The position numbers and the translations under genes are program-made. From Pelagicoccus sp. SDUM812002 (GTDB lineage: Bacteria; Verrucomicrobiota; Verrucomicrobiia; Opitutales; Opitutaceae): 64,000 nt of DNA. Below the pieces are notes generated by a model. That model was not told where the DNA came from and searched no databases. It saw nothing but the letters and a program-made list of their open reading frames with translations. Positions within the stretch are counted from its first letter, which is position 1, and every line of letters starts with the position of its first letter. Shown in pieces: positions 30,200 through 39,283 of the stretch. Location of the stretch: contig NZ_JARXHX010000001.1 of assembly GCF_031127835.1 (NCBI RefSeq), positions 186,001-250,000 of the forward strand. The letters run 5' to 3'.

Positions 30200-31341
30200 T
30201 ACGATTGTGCTGCTGAAAGGTTTGAGCGTTGTGATTCTAGTCCGAGTCCGCTCGGCGCCTCTCCGCAGATGCTAAGCAACTCGTCCACGCGATGGACGCA
30301 GGTGTGACGCTTCTTGATCGTCTCGAGGCCGCACTGGCTTAACCTGCGTGCCAAAACGGGATCGTTGATGATTGCCGCCATCGCTTCTCGCATTTCTCGG
30401 CTATCCCTTGCCGTCAAATAATCCTCTCCCGGCGAGAACAGCCCCTCCGCGTCGTCCCATGGCGCGCAGACGAGTGGGATTCCGCACGCCAGTGCTTCGA
30501 AGACTCTGATCGTAGGGATGCCTGGCAGCATCTGCGTATAGAAGCGACGCGGAACGTGCACCGTCAGCTGGTACTTGCTAAAGACTTCCGGAGCAGCGTG
30601 ATTTGGCAGCCATCCGCGGTACTCCAAGCCTCGGGCCTTGAGGGCGGCCTTCGCCTCCTTTGGATAACGCACCCCGTAGACACGTCCGCGAATGCCGAGC
30701 TCCGAAATTGGGCCGAGCAGGTAGGCATCCAATTCTTCCGAGCGCTCATCATCGCCCCAGTTTCCGATCCAGACCGCTCCCTCTCGCTCCTTGAGCGGTG
30801 CCCGAGGATAAAACCACGTCGTATCCGCCGCCTCGTGCCAGACCCATGCCTGATTTGACCATCCTCGATCTCTGTATTGATATTTTAGTGACTCTCCAAA
30901 AACCAAGGCTCCGTCGTAATACGACAAGTCATAACGGTTCATTTCCTCCGGAGCACTCACTGCCCGATGATGCGTATCATGGAAATAGATACGCACCTCT
31001 TGATTGAACCGTCTCGCCGCACCGACCTTAGCGACTAGTTCCGGCTCGTTCCACTCATGCACCAGCACCACATCCGCAGCTTCAATCCACGGTGCTGGAT
31101 CGAAGCCCTGGGGATCATAGGTTCGCCAAAGTCCTTGTAGCCCAACAGCCTCATTTATTTCGGATAGCATATCGCCTCCTGCATCTTCGATGAGATTCTT
31201 TCGGCTCCAGCCGTCAGCGGGTTCCAGCACGAGGACCTCGTGCCCCCGACGCGCCAGGTCCTTGACGACGCCGCGCAGAAAATGCGCGTTGCCGTGGTTC
31301 CAGTCGGATAAGAGCGAATGATAAAACAAAACGAATTTCAT
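30199..31341 (-). CDS. CgeB-like glycosyltransferase (first of three)
   Basis: A 380-residue GT-B enzyme. The N-terminal loop is FVLFYHSLLSDWNHGNAHFL and the C-terminal donor region is GIPTIRVFEALACGIPLVCAPWDDAEGLF, again the CgeB/Glyco_trans_1_2 pattern. Its ATG overlaps the TGA of the GT4 gene by four bases (ATGA), and its TAA overlaps the next ATG by one base. A polar tail of about 20 residues ends the protein. It is the one of the three closest to a standard GT4 in its last third (LARRLSQCGLETIKKRHT). Confidence 0.85.
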   Translation of the reverse strand: MKFVLFYHSLLSDWNHGNAHFLRGVVKDLARRGHEVLVLEPADGWSRKNLIEDAGGDMLSEINEAVGLQGLWRTYDPQGFDPAPWIEAADVVLVHEWNEPELVAKVGAARRFNQEVRIYFHDTHHRAVSAPEEMNRYDLSYYDGALVFGESLKYQYRDRGWSNQAWVWHEAADTTWFYPRAPLKEREGAVWIGNWGDDERSEELDAYLLGPISELGIRGRVYGVRYPKEAKAALKARGLEYRGWLPNHAAPEVFSKYQLTVHVPRRFYTQMLPGIPTIRVFEALACGIPLVCAPWDDAEGLFSPGEDYLTARDSREMREAMAAIINDPVLARRLSQCGLETIKKRHTCVHRVDELLSICGEAPSGLGLESQRSNLSAAQS

Positions 31342-32498
31342 AAAGCAAATTGGGCCGTCCTAGATGCACCGGATTCCGAAATGATATTGTAGTAATATTT
31401 CAGATATGATTCCGCCATCGAACTGGCACTGAAACGCGAAGACACCGCTCTCTCCCGTGCTAGCTCGCCGAAACGGGAGAGCTTGATCTCGTCGTCAACC
31501 AACTGCTGAACGGCGTTCGTCCAGCACCGCTCGCTCCGCGGTGGCACGAAGAGTGCCGCGCCTTCCCAATTGGCCCGCAATGATGGAATATCCGCTAGAA
31601 TGAGTGCACAGCCTGCCGCTGCCGCCTCCAACACCGCTAGACCAAAGGGTTCGTACAGAGCCGGACAAATGTATACCGAAGCTTGCTCCATAGCCGAAGA
31701 CATTTCCTCACGGCTCAGTTGACCCAGCAGCTCAAGGTTCGAACAATCCGGGGAAGCGTTACCGTTGGGCGAAACGGACTCACCCGCCACTCGAATAGGC
31801 CACTCGACGTTCCTGGCAGCCTCCGAGAGTACCGCAATGTTCTTAGCCTCATCCCATACCCGACCGGCCGTAAGGATATAGGGTTGCTTTGGAGCGGGTC
31901 GGATGGCCTCGACGTTCCTACCGTTTCCTACGGCCGGCAAACGCCGGTACGAACCATACCATTTCTCAAGGCCATCTAGCAACGACTCGGAGATACCGGT
32001 CACTGCCGTCGCGCCCGCCATTCCGGCTGCGATTCTCCGCTGATACTCATCCCACTCCGCTCCTGGGCGGCCCTCTCGTACTGCTTCGTACCAAGAGTAA
32101 ACGCAAGAGTGAGCTACCACCAATGTAGGCGAACAAAAGCCAGTCGAAGTGTAGCAGTACTGGTTTAGATGGATGACATCGGGACGGAATCCATCCTCAA
32201 GTTCCTGTAACCAGTGCACGGTCTTTTCAACGTCGTCCCAAGGTTCCTCCATCCACTCAAGCTTCGCTTTCTTGTACAATAGCGTTGCCCCCTTCAGGCG
32301 ATCCACTTCGCTCGTTTGCGCTGGTGTGATCGAGTCCCCCACAGCGGCCAACAACACCTCCACACCTTGTTCTCCAAAAGCGCGACACAGCTCGATTGAA
32401 TAGGTCCAGACCCCTCCCACAGTGTCGCTCACCATCAGAACCCGCAGGCCTTCAGGCCGGCCATTGCCGCTAAGCACTCCGCTATCAGGGCCTCTCAC
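31338..32498 (-). CDS. GT4-family glycosyltransferase
   Basis: A 386-residue retaining-type glycosyltransferase. The N-terminal acceptor domain starts VLMVSDTVGGVWTYSIELCRAF with the glycine-rich loop. The donor domain carries ILTAGRVWDEAKN and the EX7E motif in YEPFGLAVLEAAAAGCALI. The GTG start overlaps the upstream TGA by four bases (GTGA), and its own stop overlaps the next ATG by four. The tight coupling places it inside the operon. The donor sugar is unknown; GT4 enzymes usually use UDP-, GDP- or ADP-sugars. No membrane segment. Confidence 0.9.
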   Translation of the reverse strand: MRGPDSGVLSGNGRPEGLRVLMVSDTVGGVWTYSIELCRAFGEQGVEVLLAAVGDSITPAQTSEVDRLKGATLLYKKAKLEWMEEPWDDVEKTVHWLQELEDGFRPDVIHLNQYCYTSTGFCSPTLVVAHSCVYSWYEAVREGRPGAEWDEYQRRIAAGMAGATAVTGISESLLDGLEKWYGSYRRLPAVGNGRNVEAIRPAPKQPYILTAGRVWDEAKNIAVLSEAARNVEWPIRVAGESVSPNGNASPDCSNLELLGQLSREEMSSAMEQASVYICPALYEPFGLAVLEAAAAGCALILADIPSLRANWEGAALFVPPRSERCWTNAVQQLVDDEIKLSRFGELARERAVSSRFSASSMAESYLKYYYNIISESGASRTAQFAL

Positions 32499-33523
32499 GG
32501 CTCAGTCCCCTCCAAGTCGATCCAACCTTTCACAAACCCATCTGGCCTGTCCTCGAGATCTTGATACGCTTCGTTGATCCTTTCGAGAGGATACCGGTGT
32601 GTCAGCAATCGATCCAAAGACAACGCTCCACCAGCCGCGAGACGAATGCCTTCGTGCATCCCCTCCGTGTAAACATCGGGCGCCCGCTCATGGGCGTTGA
32701 TTACATCGATGCCACGCCAATTCCACTGCTGCATGTTCACTTCTCGCAGCCCGTCTTGATGGTAACCTGCAATAACGAGCCGACCCCGTTCGGCGACAAA
32801 CTCGCTCGCTACGTTCAACCCGCCAGCATAGCCGGTGCATTCCATCACCACGGGGAATTCCGATAAACCTTCTCTCTCCAGCGATTCCCTAACCTTCCAG
32901 GCTTCGGCCATCGGCACCGTGACGTAAGCTCCCAGTTCGTCAGCCAACCGTCGGACAAACGGACGCGATGTCACGCAAACCGCTTTGGCTCCGGCGTCTT
33001 TGACAAGCTGAAGCAACAAACACCCCAAGAAGCCCAAGCCCACGATTAAAACCGTATCTCCTTTTTTGATACCGCTCCTCCGAAACACGTTTACCGCACA
33101 ACCGACAGGTTCCGCCGGAAAGGGACGATCCTCCAATTCTGCTGGCAATGCGATCACCTCAGAAGCGGCAACACAAACATAGGTGGCATAGGAACCATCT
33201 GCCAAAAATGCGACCCGATCCCCGAGCTTTAGCCCTGAAGTTTCAGCATGCTCACCGAAGGCCTCCACGATTCCCCAGCCTTCGTGTCCCAGCTGGCCGG
33301 GCTCAATCGGGTAAGTGAACCAATCGCGTCCCTGCCACATGGGCAGACCGGAAACGCAAACTCCGCAACCCAGCATACGCATCCGAACTTCACCGACAGC
33401 AGGATCAGGAATCGGTGACTCTTCCACAGTCCACTTCCGCGGTGCTATCAGTTTGGCAGCGAGTCTTTTCGAGGGTGTGGATGAGTTGAACCGCTCTAAA
33501 ACGTCTACGCTAGTTTCACTCAT
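32495..33523 (-). CDS. Zinc-binding MDR-family dehydrogenase
   Basis: A 342-residue medium-chain dehydrogenase. The catalytic zinc ligands are visible in GCGVCVSGLPMWQGRD (Cys ~55) and LGHEGWGIVEAFG (His-Glu ~80). The nucleotide fold begins TVLIVGLGFLGCLLLQL. The four-cysteine structural zinc loop is absent, as in several sugar/polyol dehydrogenases of this superfamily and in bacteriochlorophyllide-type members. Its stop overlaps the GT4 start, and it begins two bases after the fusion gene, so it belongs to the operon. It could oxidise or reduce a sugar nucleotide, a polyol or a free sugar precursor. The substrate cannot be assigned. Confidence 0.85.
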   Translation of the reverse strand: MSETSVDVLERFNSSTPSKRLAAKLIAPRKWTVEESPIPDPAVGEVRMRMLGCGVCVSGLPMWQGRDWFTYPIEPGQLGHEGWGIVEAFGEHAETSGLKLGDRVAFLADGSYATYVCVAASEVIALPAELEDRPFPAEPVGCAVNVFRRSGIKKGDTVLIVGLGFLGCLLLQLVKDAGAKAVCVTSRPFVRRLADELGAYVTVPMAEAWKVRESLEREGLSEFPVVMECTGYAGGLNVASEFVAERGRLVIAGYHQDGLREVNMQQWNWRGIDVINAHERAPDVYTEGMHEGIRLAAGGALSLDRLLTHRYPLERINEAYQDLEDRPDGFVKGWIDLEGTEP

Positions 33524-33525
33524 CT

Positions 33526-35574
33526 TTAGACAAAGGTTTGTTCTCTCTTTTCTGCCACGAAACTTCGCCCTCTAGGTCGAACGTTCCGCTCCAGCCACTC
33601 ACAGAGGTTTCGGACACCGTCCGCGGGTGCGACTTGTGGACGCCAGTCAAGGGAGGACTCCAACTTGCTAGTATCCGAAACATAGTAACGTTGGTCGCAC
33701 TCTCGCCAATCGCTGAAGCGCAGCTCGACTTTAAGTCCAAGATTCTCCTGCAGGAGATCCACTAGCTCCAACAAGCTTAGTGTGCTTCGCACTCCACCTC
33801 CAACGTTGAACGCCTCTCCTGAGATCGACTCGATGTTATCCACAGCCTTGGCCATAGCGTCTGCCAGATCGTCGACGTAGAGCACGTCGCGAACCTGCCT
33901 GCCGTCTCCGTAGATTGAGATTGGCTCGCCCTTGAGAGCATTGTTGATGAAATGCGCGACCCATCCCTGGTCCTCGGTTCCCCATTGGTGCGGCCCGTAA
34001 ATGCAGCTCATCCTGAAAACCGTCGCGGGCAGTCCGTAGCTCCGTGCGTAATCAAGCACGTACTGGTCGGCGGTACCTTTCGAACAGCCATAGGGACTGC
34101 AGAAGTTCAACGGAAAGCTTTCATCGAAGGCTTCGAACTTTACAGACTCCGGGGTGTACCGGGTTTCCTGCTTCTTAAGAGGAATCGAGTCGAGACCACC
34201 GTAGACCTTGTTCGTCGAGGTAAATAAGAGCGGAACCGGGTTGGTTGTCCGCAGAGCCTCGAGCAGATTGAAGGTCCCGCAAGCGTTCACCGTAAAGTCT
34301 TCCTGAGGTCGCAATAGGCTCGTGGTCACTGCCACCTGTGAAGCCAGCTGGAACACACAAGACGCATCCGCCACCGCCGCCTTGACCGCTTGAGGATCGC
34401 GGATATCGCGCAGGTCTATTTCAACCTGCTCAGGATAGCGGTTTAGTAGCCACGCCAGATTCTTCTCCACGCCAGCCCGCGACAAATTGTCAAATATCCG
34501 CACCTTGGTCCCGGCACTGCAGAGTCGATCCGCCACGTTGGTTCCCACGAATCCCGCTCCGCCAAATATAACTGCTGGTCGCTCTCCCGATTCCCGGCCA
34601 ATATGAAAGGGTCGATCCATTGTCCGAGCGAAGTCGACAAGGTTTGCTACGCCTCCTTCTTCCCACAATCGAAACGCCAGCTTCGGTTCGCCCTCCGCTG
34701 TCTTAACGCCAAAGTGATAATGCTTCACATCCTCACGCAGGCCATCTTGATGCGGCTCGTCCGGGTGCAAATCGTGAAGTTGGTAGATGTAGCTGCGCTC
34801 AACAGGCAGTCTCAGGATCTCCAGCAAGTGGTTCACCTGCTCGCGCTCGTCGTGACGCCAAGTAGAATACCCCGCCTCCGTCACCCAGACCTCCGCGTTA
34901 GGGTTATAGCGATGCAGCGTTTCCCGAGCATTCTCTACGTTACGCTCCCAAGTGAAACCTACGAAGTCCCAAGTCCCGGGAAATCCATGCACCCCAATCG
35001 CATCGAAATGCTGGAGTACGCCCCGGTCGCCAATCATGGCCAGCCAAGAAGCGTTCGTCTCCGCCATTCCTCCCATCAAAGTCTTGTATCCACGCTTTTG
35101 ACACCAATAGGCGGCCTTTGAGATCATGTCGGAAAAGATCTCCCAATGAGGATCCAAGCGAAAATCCCAGTCATTCAGGTTGTTCGGCTCGTTCCACAAC
35201 TCCACCCACTCGAAATGCTCGCCGTAGCGGTCCAGTGCCGTGTCCATAAAATCCGCGTACGCCTTTGGATCTCTTGGCGGCGACGCCGTACTGGGCTCTA
35301 TGCCCAAAGATGGCGGGGTGTAGGTAAAACAAGGCAGTATCTCGAGGTGCGAAGCAAGAAACGGAATCAGCCAGTCGTACCAAGCGGGTCCGCCCTCGCG
35401 AAAATAGTCTGCCCACGAAACTCCAAACCGGAGCCGTCGCACTCCAAGGCGTTGCAAGTCGGCGACCGCCCTTTCGGCACGAGCTCGCTCGCCCACTCGA
35501 AACCATTCGCAGAACCCTGCTCGGCTCTCTAGCAACTCGACCGCTCCTTCCTCGTAGCTCACCTCGCCCTTCAT
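33526..35574 (-). CDS. Fusion of glycoside hydrolase (GH39/GH-A clan) and NDP-sugar epimerase
   Basis: The start ATG at 35574 overlaps the upstream TGA by four bases (ATGA); the protein has 682 residues. Residues 1-310 form a (beta/alpha)8 glycosidase of the GH-A clan: the acid/base Glu129 is in VELWNEPNN and the nucleophile Glu233 in VWVTEAGYS. Residues 333-665 form an extended SDR epimerase with GGAGFVG at 338-344 and the catalytic Tyr495/Lys499 in SPYGCSKG. CIYGPHQWGTEDQGWVAHF is close to CDP-paratose/tyvelose 2-epimerases. Both active sites look complete. There is no signal peptide, so the hydrolase is cytoplasmic, unusual for a wall-degrading enzyme. It may trim or transfer a sugar on an intermediate, or act as a sugar-binding partner of the epimerase. 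Confidence 0.87.
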   Translation of the reverse strand: MKGEVSYEEGAVELLESRAGFCEWFRVGERARAERAVADLQRLGVRRLRFGVSWADYFREGGPAWYDWLIPFLASHLEILPCFTYTPPSLGIEPSTASPPRDPKAYADFMDTALDRYGEHFEWVELWNEPNNLNDWDFRLDPHWEIFSDMISKAAYWCQKRGYKTLMGGMAETNASWLAMIGDRGVLQHFDAIGVHGFPGTWDFVGFTWERNVENARETLHRYNPNAEVWVTEAGYSTWRHDEREQVNHLLEILRLPVERSYIYQLHDLHPDEPHQDGLREDVKHYHFGVKTAEGEPKLAFRLWEEGGVANLVDFARTMDRPFHIGRESGERPAVIFGGAGFVGTNVADRLCSAGTKVRIFDNLSRAGVEKNLAWLLNRYPEQVEIDLRDIRDPQAVKAAVADASCVFQLASQVAVTTSLLRPQEDFTVNACGTFNLLEALRTTNPVPLLFTSTNKVYGGLDSIPLKKQETRYTPESVKFEAFDESFPLNFCSPYGCSKGTADQYVLDYARSYGLPATVFRMSCIYGPHQWGTEDQGWVAHFINNALKGEPISIYGDGRQVRDVLYVDDLADAMAKAVDNIESISGEAFNVGGGVRSTLSLLELVDLLQENLGLKVELRFSDWRECDQRYYVSDTSKLESSLDWRPQVAPADGVRNLCEWLERNVRPRGRSFVAEKREQTFV

Positions 35575-36710
35575 TTCGCCAATCCTCTTGTTGTCAGTTC
35601 TCGCTGGGCGTCCTCTACTCGATCGATGGCTATCTGACCCTCGAGCCATCCTACCAGTTCAACTAGGCCGTCATGAAAATTCACCCTTGGTCGGTACTCC
35701 AGCAAATGCCGGGCTAGCGTCGTATCAGCGTAGCAATGACGCACGTCACCCGCCCGGAATCTTCCAGTGATTTCCGGCTCGATTTCGCCTTTCCGTCCCA
35801 TCGCCGCTATGATGGCTTCCGCGATCTGTCGTATGCTACGCTGTTCACCGGATCCCACATTGACCACGCAGTTGCGAGCGGCCTCCGTTTCCAGTGCCAG
35901 CCGGCAGGCACAAGCGACATCTTTCACGTGAACGAAATCGCGCCGTTGCTCGCCATCTTCGAAAATCAAAGGCGCTCGTCCGTTCATCAGGCGAGAAGCG
36001 AAGATAGCCAGGACGCCAGTATAGGGATTCGACAGGGCCTGTCGCGGCCCGTAAACATTAAAGAACCGCATGGCAACTGTTGGAATATCATAAGCCTCAC
36101 CGAAAATCAGGCACATTCGCTCCTGGTCGTATTTGCCCTGCGCATACATCGACGCGGGCAAACACGGCTTAGACTCCGCAGTGGGCTCCGGCTTAAGCGT
36201 TTCGCTGCCCTCTCCCCTGAAGTCCCAAGAGTTGTGCTGGGTAAAGTGGTTTTCCCTCCGTTGCTTTGGAAATGCCGACTGGCCTGTCCCGTCCACGTAG
36301 GACCCCTCTCCATACACGCTCATACTTGAAGCCACGATCAGTTTCTTCACTGGATTCTCAAGTAACGCCTCCAATAGGACAGCAGTGCCAAGGGCATTCA
36401 CCTCAGTGTATTCCCTTATTCGATACATGCTCTGACCAACGCCCACCTTGGCGGCAAAATGGTAAACGAAGTCGACACCTTCCAAAGCCCGCTTAAGAGC
36501 TTCAATATCAAGAATATCTCCCGCCACGAATTCGACTGCAGGATCCAAGTATTTAGGAAGCGTACCCTCGGGATGAACCTGCTTGTCCAAGTGGTCAAGA
36601 ACACGGACACGGTAACCTGCTGCAAGCAGCTCGTCCGCCAAATGTGAGCCAATAAAACCGGCTCCTCCTGTTATCAAAACAAGTTCTCTGGATTGATTCA
36701 AGTTCGGCAT
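35571..36710 (-). CDS. NAD-dependent NDP-sugar epimerase/dehydratase
   Basis: The ATG at 36710 (MPNLNQSREL) is preferred; an upstream in-frame stretch would add a spurious hydrophobic tail. About 379 residues. The Rossmann motif ITGGAGFIGSHLADELL lies at residues ~13-29. The catalytic residues are Ser in VASSMSVYGEGSY and Tyr/Lys in SMYAQGKYDQE. It has RFFNVYGPRQALSNPYTGVLAIF and RRDFVHVKDVA, as in UDP-glucose 4-epimerase/UDP-glucuronate epimerase-like extended SDRs. An insert of about 50 polar residues sits before the catalytic Tyr. It probably supplies an activated sugar to the glycosyltransferases downstream. Its stop overlaps the start of the fusion gene. Confidence 0.88.
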   Translation of the reverse strand: MPNLNQSRELVLITGGAGFIGSHLADELLAAGYRVRVLDHLDKQVHPEGTLPKYLDPAVEFVAGDILDIEALKRALEGVDFVYHFAAKVGVGQSMYRIREYTEVNALGTAVLLEALLENPVKKLIVASSMSVYGEGSYVDGTGQSAFPKQRRENHFTQHNSWDFRGEGSETLKPEPTAESKPCLPASMYAQGKYDQERMCLIFGEAYDIPTVAMRFFNVYGPRQALSNPYTGVLAIFASRLMNGRAPLIFEDGEQRRDFVHVKDVACACRLALETEAARNCVVNVGSGEQRSIRQIAEAIIAAMGRKGEIEPEITGRFRAGDVRHCYADTTLARHLLEYRPRVNFHDGLVELVGWLEGQIAIDRVEDAQRELTTRGLAK

Positions 36711-36859
36711 GAGCCAGCCACTGCATCTCCCGCGCCAACTGCCGGAGTGGGCTCCTGCTCCAGCGAAAACAATAGATAGCTGCGACAACCCAACACAACC
36801 TAGCAGCAAAACGCATAGCTGCAGCTGCATTCTGCTATTACTAATCGCCTTGGTATTTC

Positions 36860-37960
36860 TTATAAAACAGGGGGTCTCTCAGGGGTGGCATCCGACGGAA
36901 CGCTGTATCCATTTTCTCCTACACGTACCGTTCGATCCATAGCAGAGGAAACTTCGCACGCCTCCAATGCACTCTGAATGAGAGCTCCTCGCGCAAAGTC
37001 CGGCTGATCCTGTTCGCCGCTGCGAATGCCCGTTATAAAACGCTCGAAAATGCTCGGAGTCGCATCGCATCGCAAATGCTCCCAATCACCGCACTTCCTT
37101 CCTACATTGCGACTGATCAACAATTCGTTAGCAGATCGATCAAGATCTAGTTCGATTGATCCCTTATCTCCGTAGAGGTTTAGCCGGAGAGAGTTCAGAT
37201 GAGGAACCGCCCACCTCGTCGTGTGGATTACACCGATTGCTCCGTTCTCAAACTCCGCCGTAATCGCTGCACTGTCGTTCGCTTCGAAGTCATAGTCGTC
37301 AGCCACGCCCGTTCGGTCTTTTTCGAAACTTTTAAGCGTGCAGCGCACCGACGAGATCCCGCCGAGCGGCATCGAGGCAAAGTCTAGAATGTGCACCCCC
37401 ACATCTCCGAGCACCCCCATGCTTCCATGTTTTTTCGACAAGCGCCAAAGCCACGTTGGAGACTCTCTCCAGTATCCCCATTCATCTTGAGCAAGCCAAC
37501 TCTGCAGGTAATGGGCGTGCACATGTCGCACCACTCCGAGCTCCCCGGAGGCCACAAGCTTAGCTGCTGCCTGCAGGGCCGGACTGTCGCGGTATGTGAA
37601 GTTCACCATGTTGATGACTCCTGCCGCATGAGCGGCGTCTCGCATCCGAGCCGCATCCTCATAGCTTGTGGCCAAGGGCTTCTCGCATAGAACATGCCTC
37701 CCCTTTTCGATCGCTAGAAGCGCTATCGAGGCATGCATAGCATCAGGGGTCGCAACAGAGACCGCGTCCACCGGCTGACCGGCCAGCAGGTCCCTAGCGC
37801 TGCAGTAGGCGTGGCCGATTGAGTGCTCCGCACAGAACGTTTCGACCCGAGTCCGGTTCACATCGCAGGCAGAAACAACCTCCACCCTCTTCATCCTAGA
37901 GAAACGCAACGCGTGCTGATTTCCCATCCCTCCCGTTCCAATGATTCCGATTCTTATCAT
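36860..37960 (-). CDS. Gfo/Idh/MocA family oxidoreductase
   Basis: A 366-residue NAD(P)-dependent oxidoreductase and the first gene of the operon. The N-terminal Rossmann motif is IGIIGTGGMGNQHALRF. The family motif CEKPLA is at about residue 94, where the lysine is catalytic. The C-terminal domain carries GDVGVHILDFASM (His of the usual H/D pair) and a typical beta-sheet. Such enzymes oxidise the C3 or other hydroxyls of sugars or sugar nucleotides, for example on the way to amino- or branched sugars. The gap of about 150 bases to the next gene is larger than the others in the operon, so a second promoter there is possible. Confidence 0.9.
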   Translation of the reverse strand: MIRIGIIGTGGMGNQHALRFSRMKRVEVVSACDVNRTRVETFCAEHSIGHAYCSARDLLAGQPVDAVSVATPDAMHASIALLAIEKGRHVLCEKPLATSYEDAARMRDAAHAAGVINMVNFTYRDSPALQAAAKLVASGELGVVRHVHAHYLQSWLAQDEWGYWRESPTWLWRLSKKHGSMGVLGDVGVHILDFASMPLGGISSVRCTLKSFEKDRTGVADDYDFEANDSAAITAEFENGAIGVIHTTRWAVPHLNSLRLNLYGDKGSIELDLDRSANELLISRNVGRKCGDWEHLRCDATPSIFERFITGIRSGEQDQPDFARGALIQSALEACEVSSAMDRTVRVGENGYSVPSDATPERPPVL

Positions 37961-39283
37961 GAGCTGTTAGTAAGGCTTCCTGCTGCTGCTAATCTCGTAC
38001 CAACAGGGATCGCTCGAGACATCAGCCAACTCGAAAGGTTTGCGATAGAAACAACAGCCGGACGGCCACCTTACGCATCTGTTTCACAAAACCTGTAAGT
38101 GCCGAGCTTCCTCACTGCATGTCCTCACGCACCAAATTTTGCACGTATCTATCGATATCTTGTAAAGAGGCCGGTCCATCTTCAAAAATTCCACCAGACT
38201 CGCCTGGGTCCTTCCAATCTTCCGCTGCTGTACATCCAACAAGCTCGTGCCTACAGGCCCGCACCAACTTTCACCTCGTTCGACCGAGAGAGAATTAACG
38301 AACAGGTCCTAGCCTTGGCTCGATGCATTTCGCTTTCTCAGGGAAACAACTTCTGCATTTTGCTCCCGCCCGCGGAAAGGCTATACCAAAAATGATCGGA
38401 CGGCCGTACGCGTATTGCCGTAGTATAATCCGTAATATCATTTCCCGCGTGCCGAGAGTATTGGCTAATCATAGTTGTATAATTGCCCATACTCTTCCAT
38501 ATGCAGCTTAGCATGCACGTGATTTTTGACACCGGCATTGAGTAGCTCCGTTCTCTGCATGTTCACTCTCCTTCTATTTGAACTACTCCACATGGCACGA
38601 ATGTTGCAGAAGTGCGACATCAATGGCTCATAACCTACCAACTGAGTCACTCACTCCTCGAATAGCTTCGCCAAAGTTAGGACGCGAGATCTGAAACTCG
38701 ACGCATTACACAGCACCGACGCAAACAAACGTAATCCTGTACGAGACGGCCGCACCAAAGAGATTTAACGAATTGCTTTTTCCGAGACACACCTCCCTGA
38801 ACAACCCAAGTAAATATTTCCACGATATCCGGACTGCGGGAGTAGACGGGATATGAGCAATATGTTCGTGGCTGGTGTCAGCGGCAGATGTAGAGGCGAC
38901 GTCGTCCTCGGCTGTATAGCCGTCATGTTGCTTCAAGTCTGCGATCAAGCAGAGTGCATCCGCGTGGACGACTTCGAGTTGCTAGCCTATGTCCTCGTGA
39001 AGGTAATCTACACATTGCAACGAGGAAAGGATCCAAGTACCTTATATCCCTTTCCTTCTGTCTCAGATCGGCCCGAAGCTAAAGCAGTCGGCACATTGGG
39101 CCTGTCCGAGGCTGCTGCCATTTCACAACTCCCTCGCACTATCGGCAAGGAGCTAATGCACAGATCAACCACCGCCGTCGGGCGAAAGAGGCTACCGCTT
39201 TGCCCCTAGCACTTGCCTCTCGGTCACTGTGCTCTCTCTAGGCAAGGAATCCTCTCTCTTAAACTGTTAACCCCACTAAGCTC
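37961..39283. other. Gene-poor 1.3-kb region
   Basis: This should hold the promoter of the minus-strand glycan operon and that of the plus-strand second hybrid kinase. The short frames on both strands show no recognisable domains. It is the longest stretch in the window with no supported gene, and I see no tRNA, hairpin series or repeat array in it. Confidence 0.45.

Noticed and set aside
38853-39209. A 118-codon plus-strand frame before the second hybrid kinase
   Set aside because: No family features, no ribosome binding site and irregular composition; not supported as a gene.
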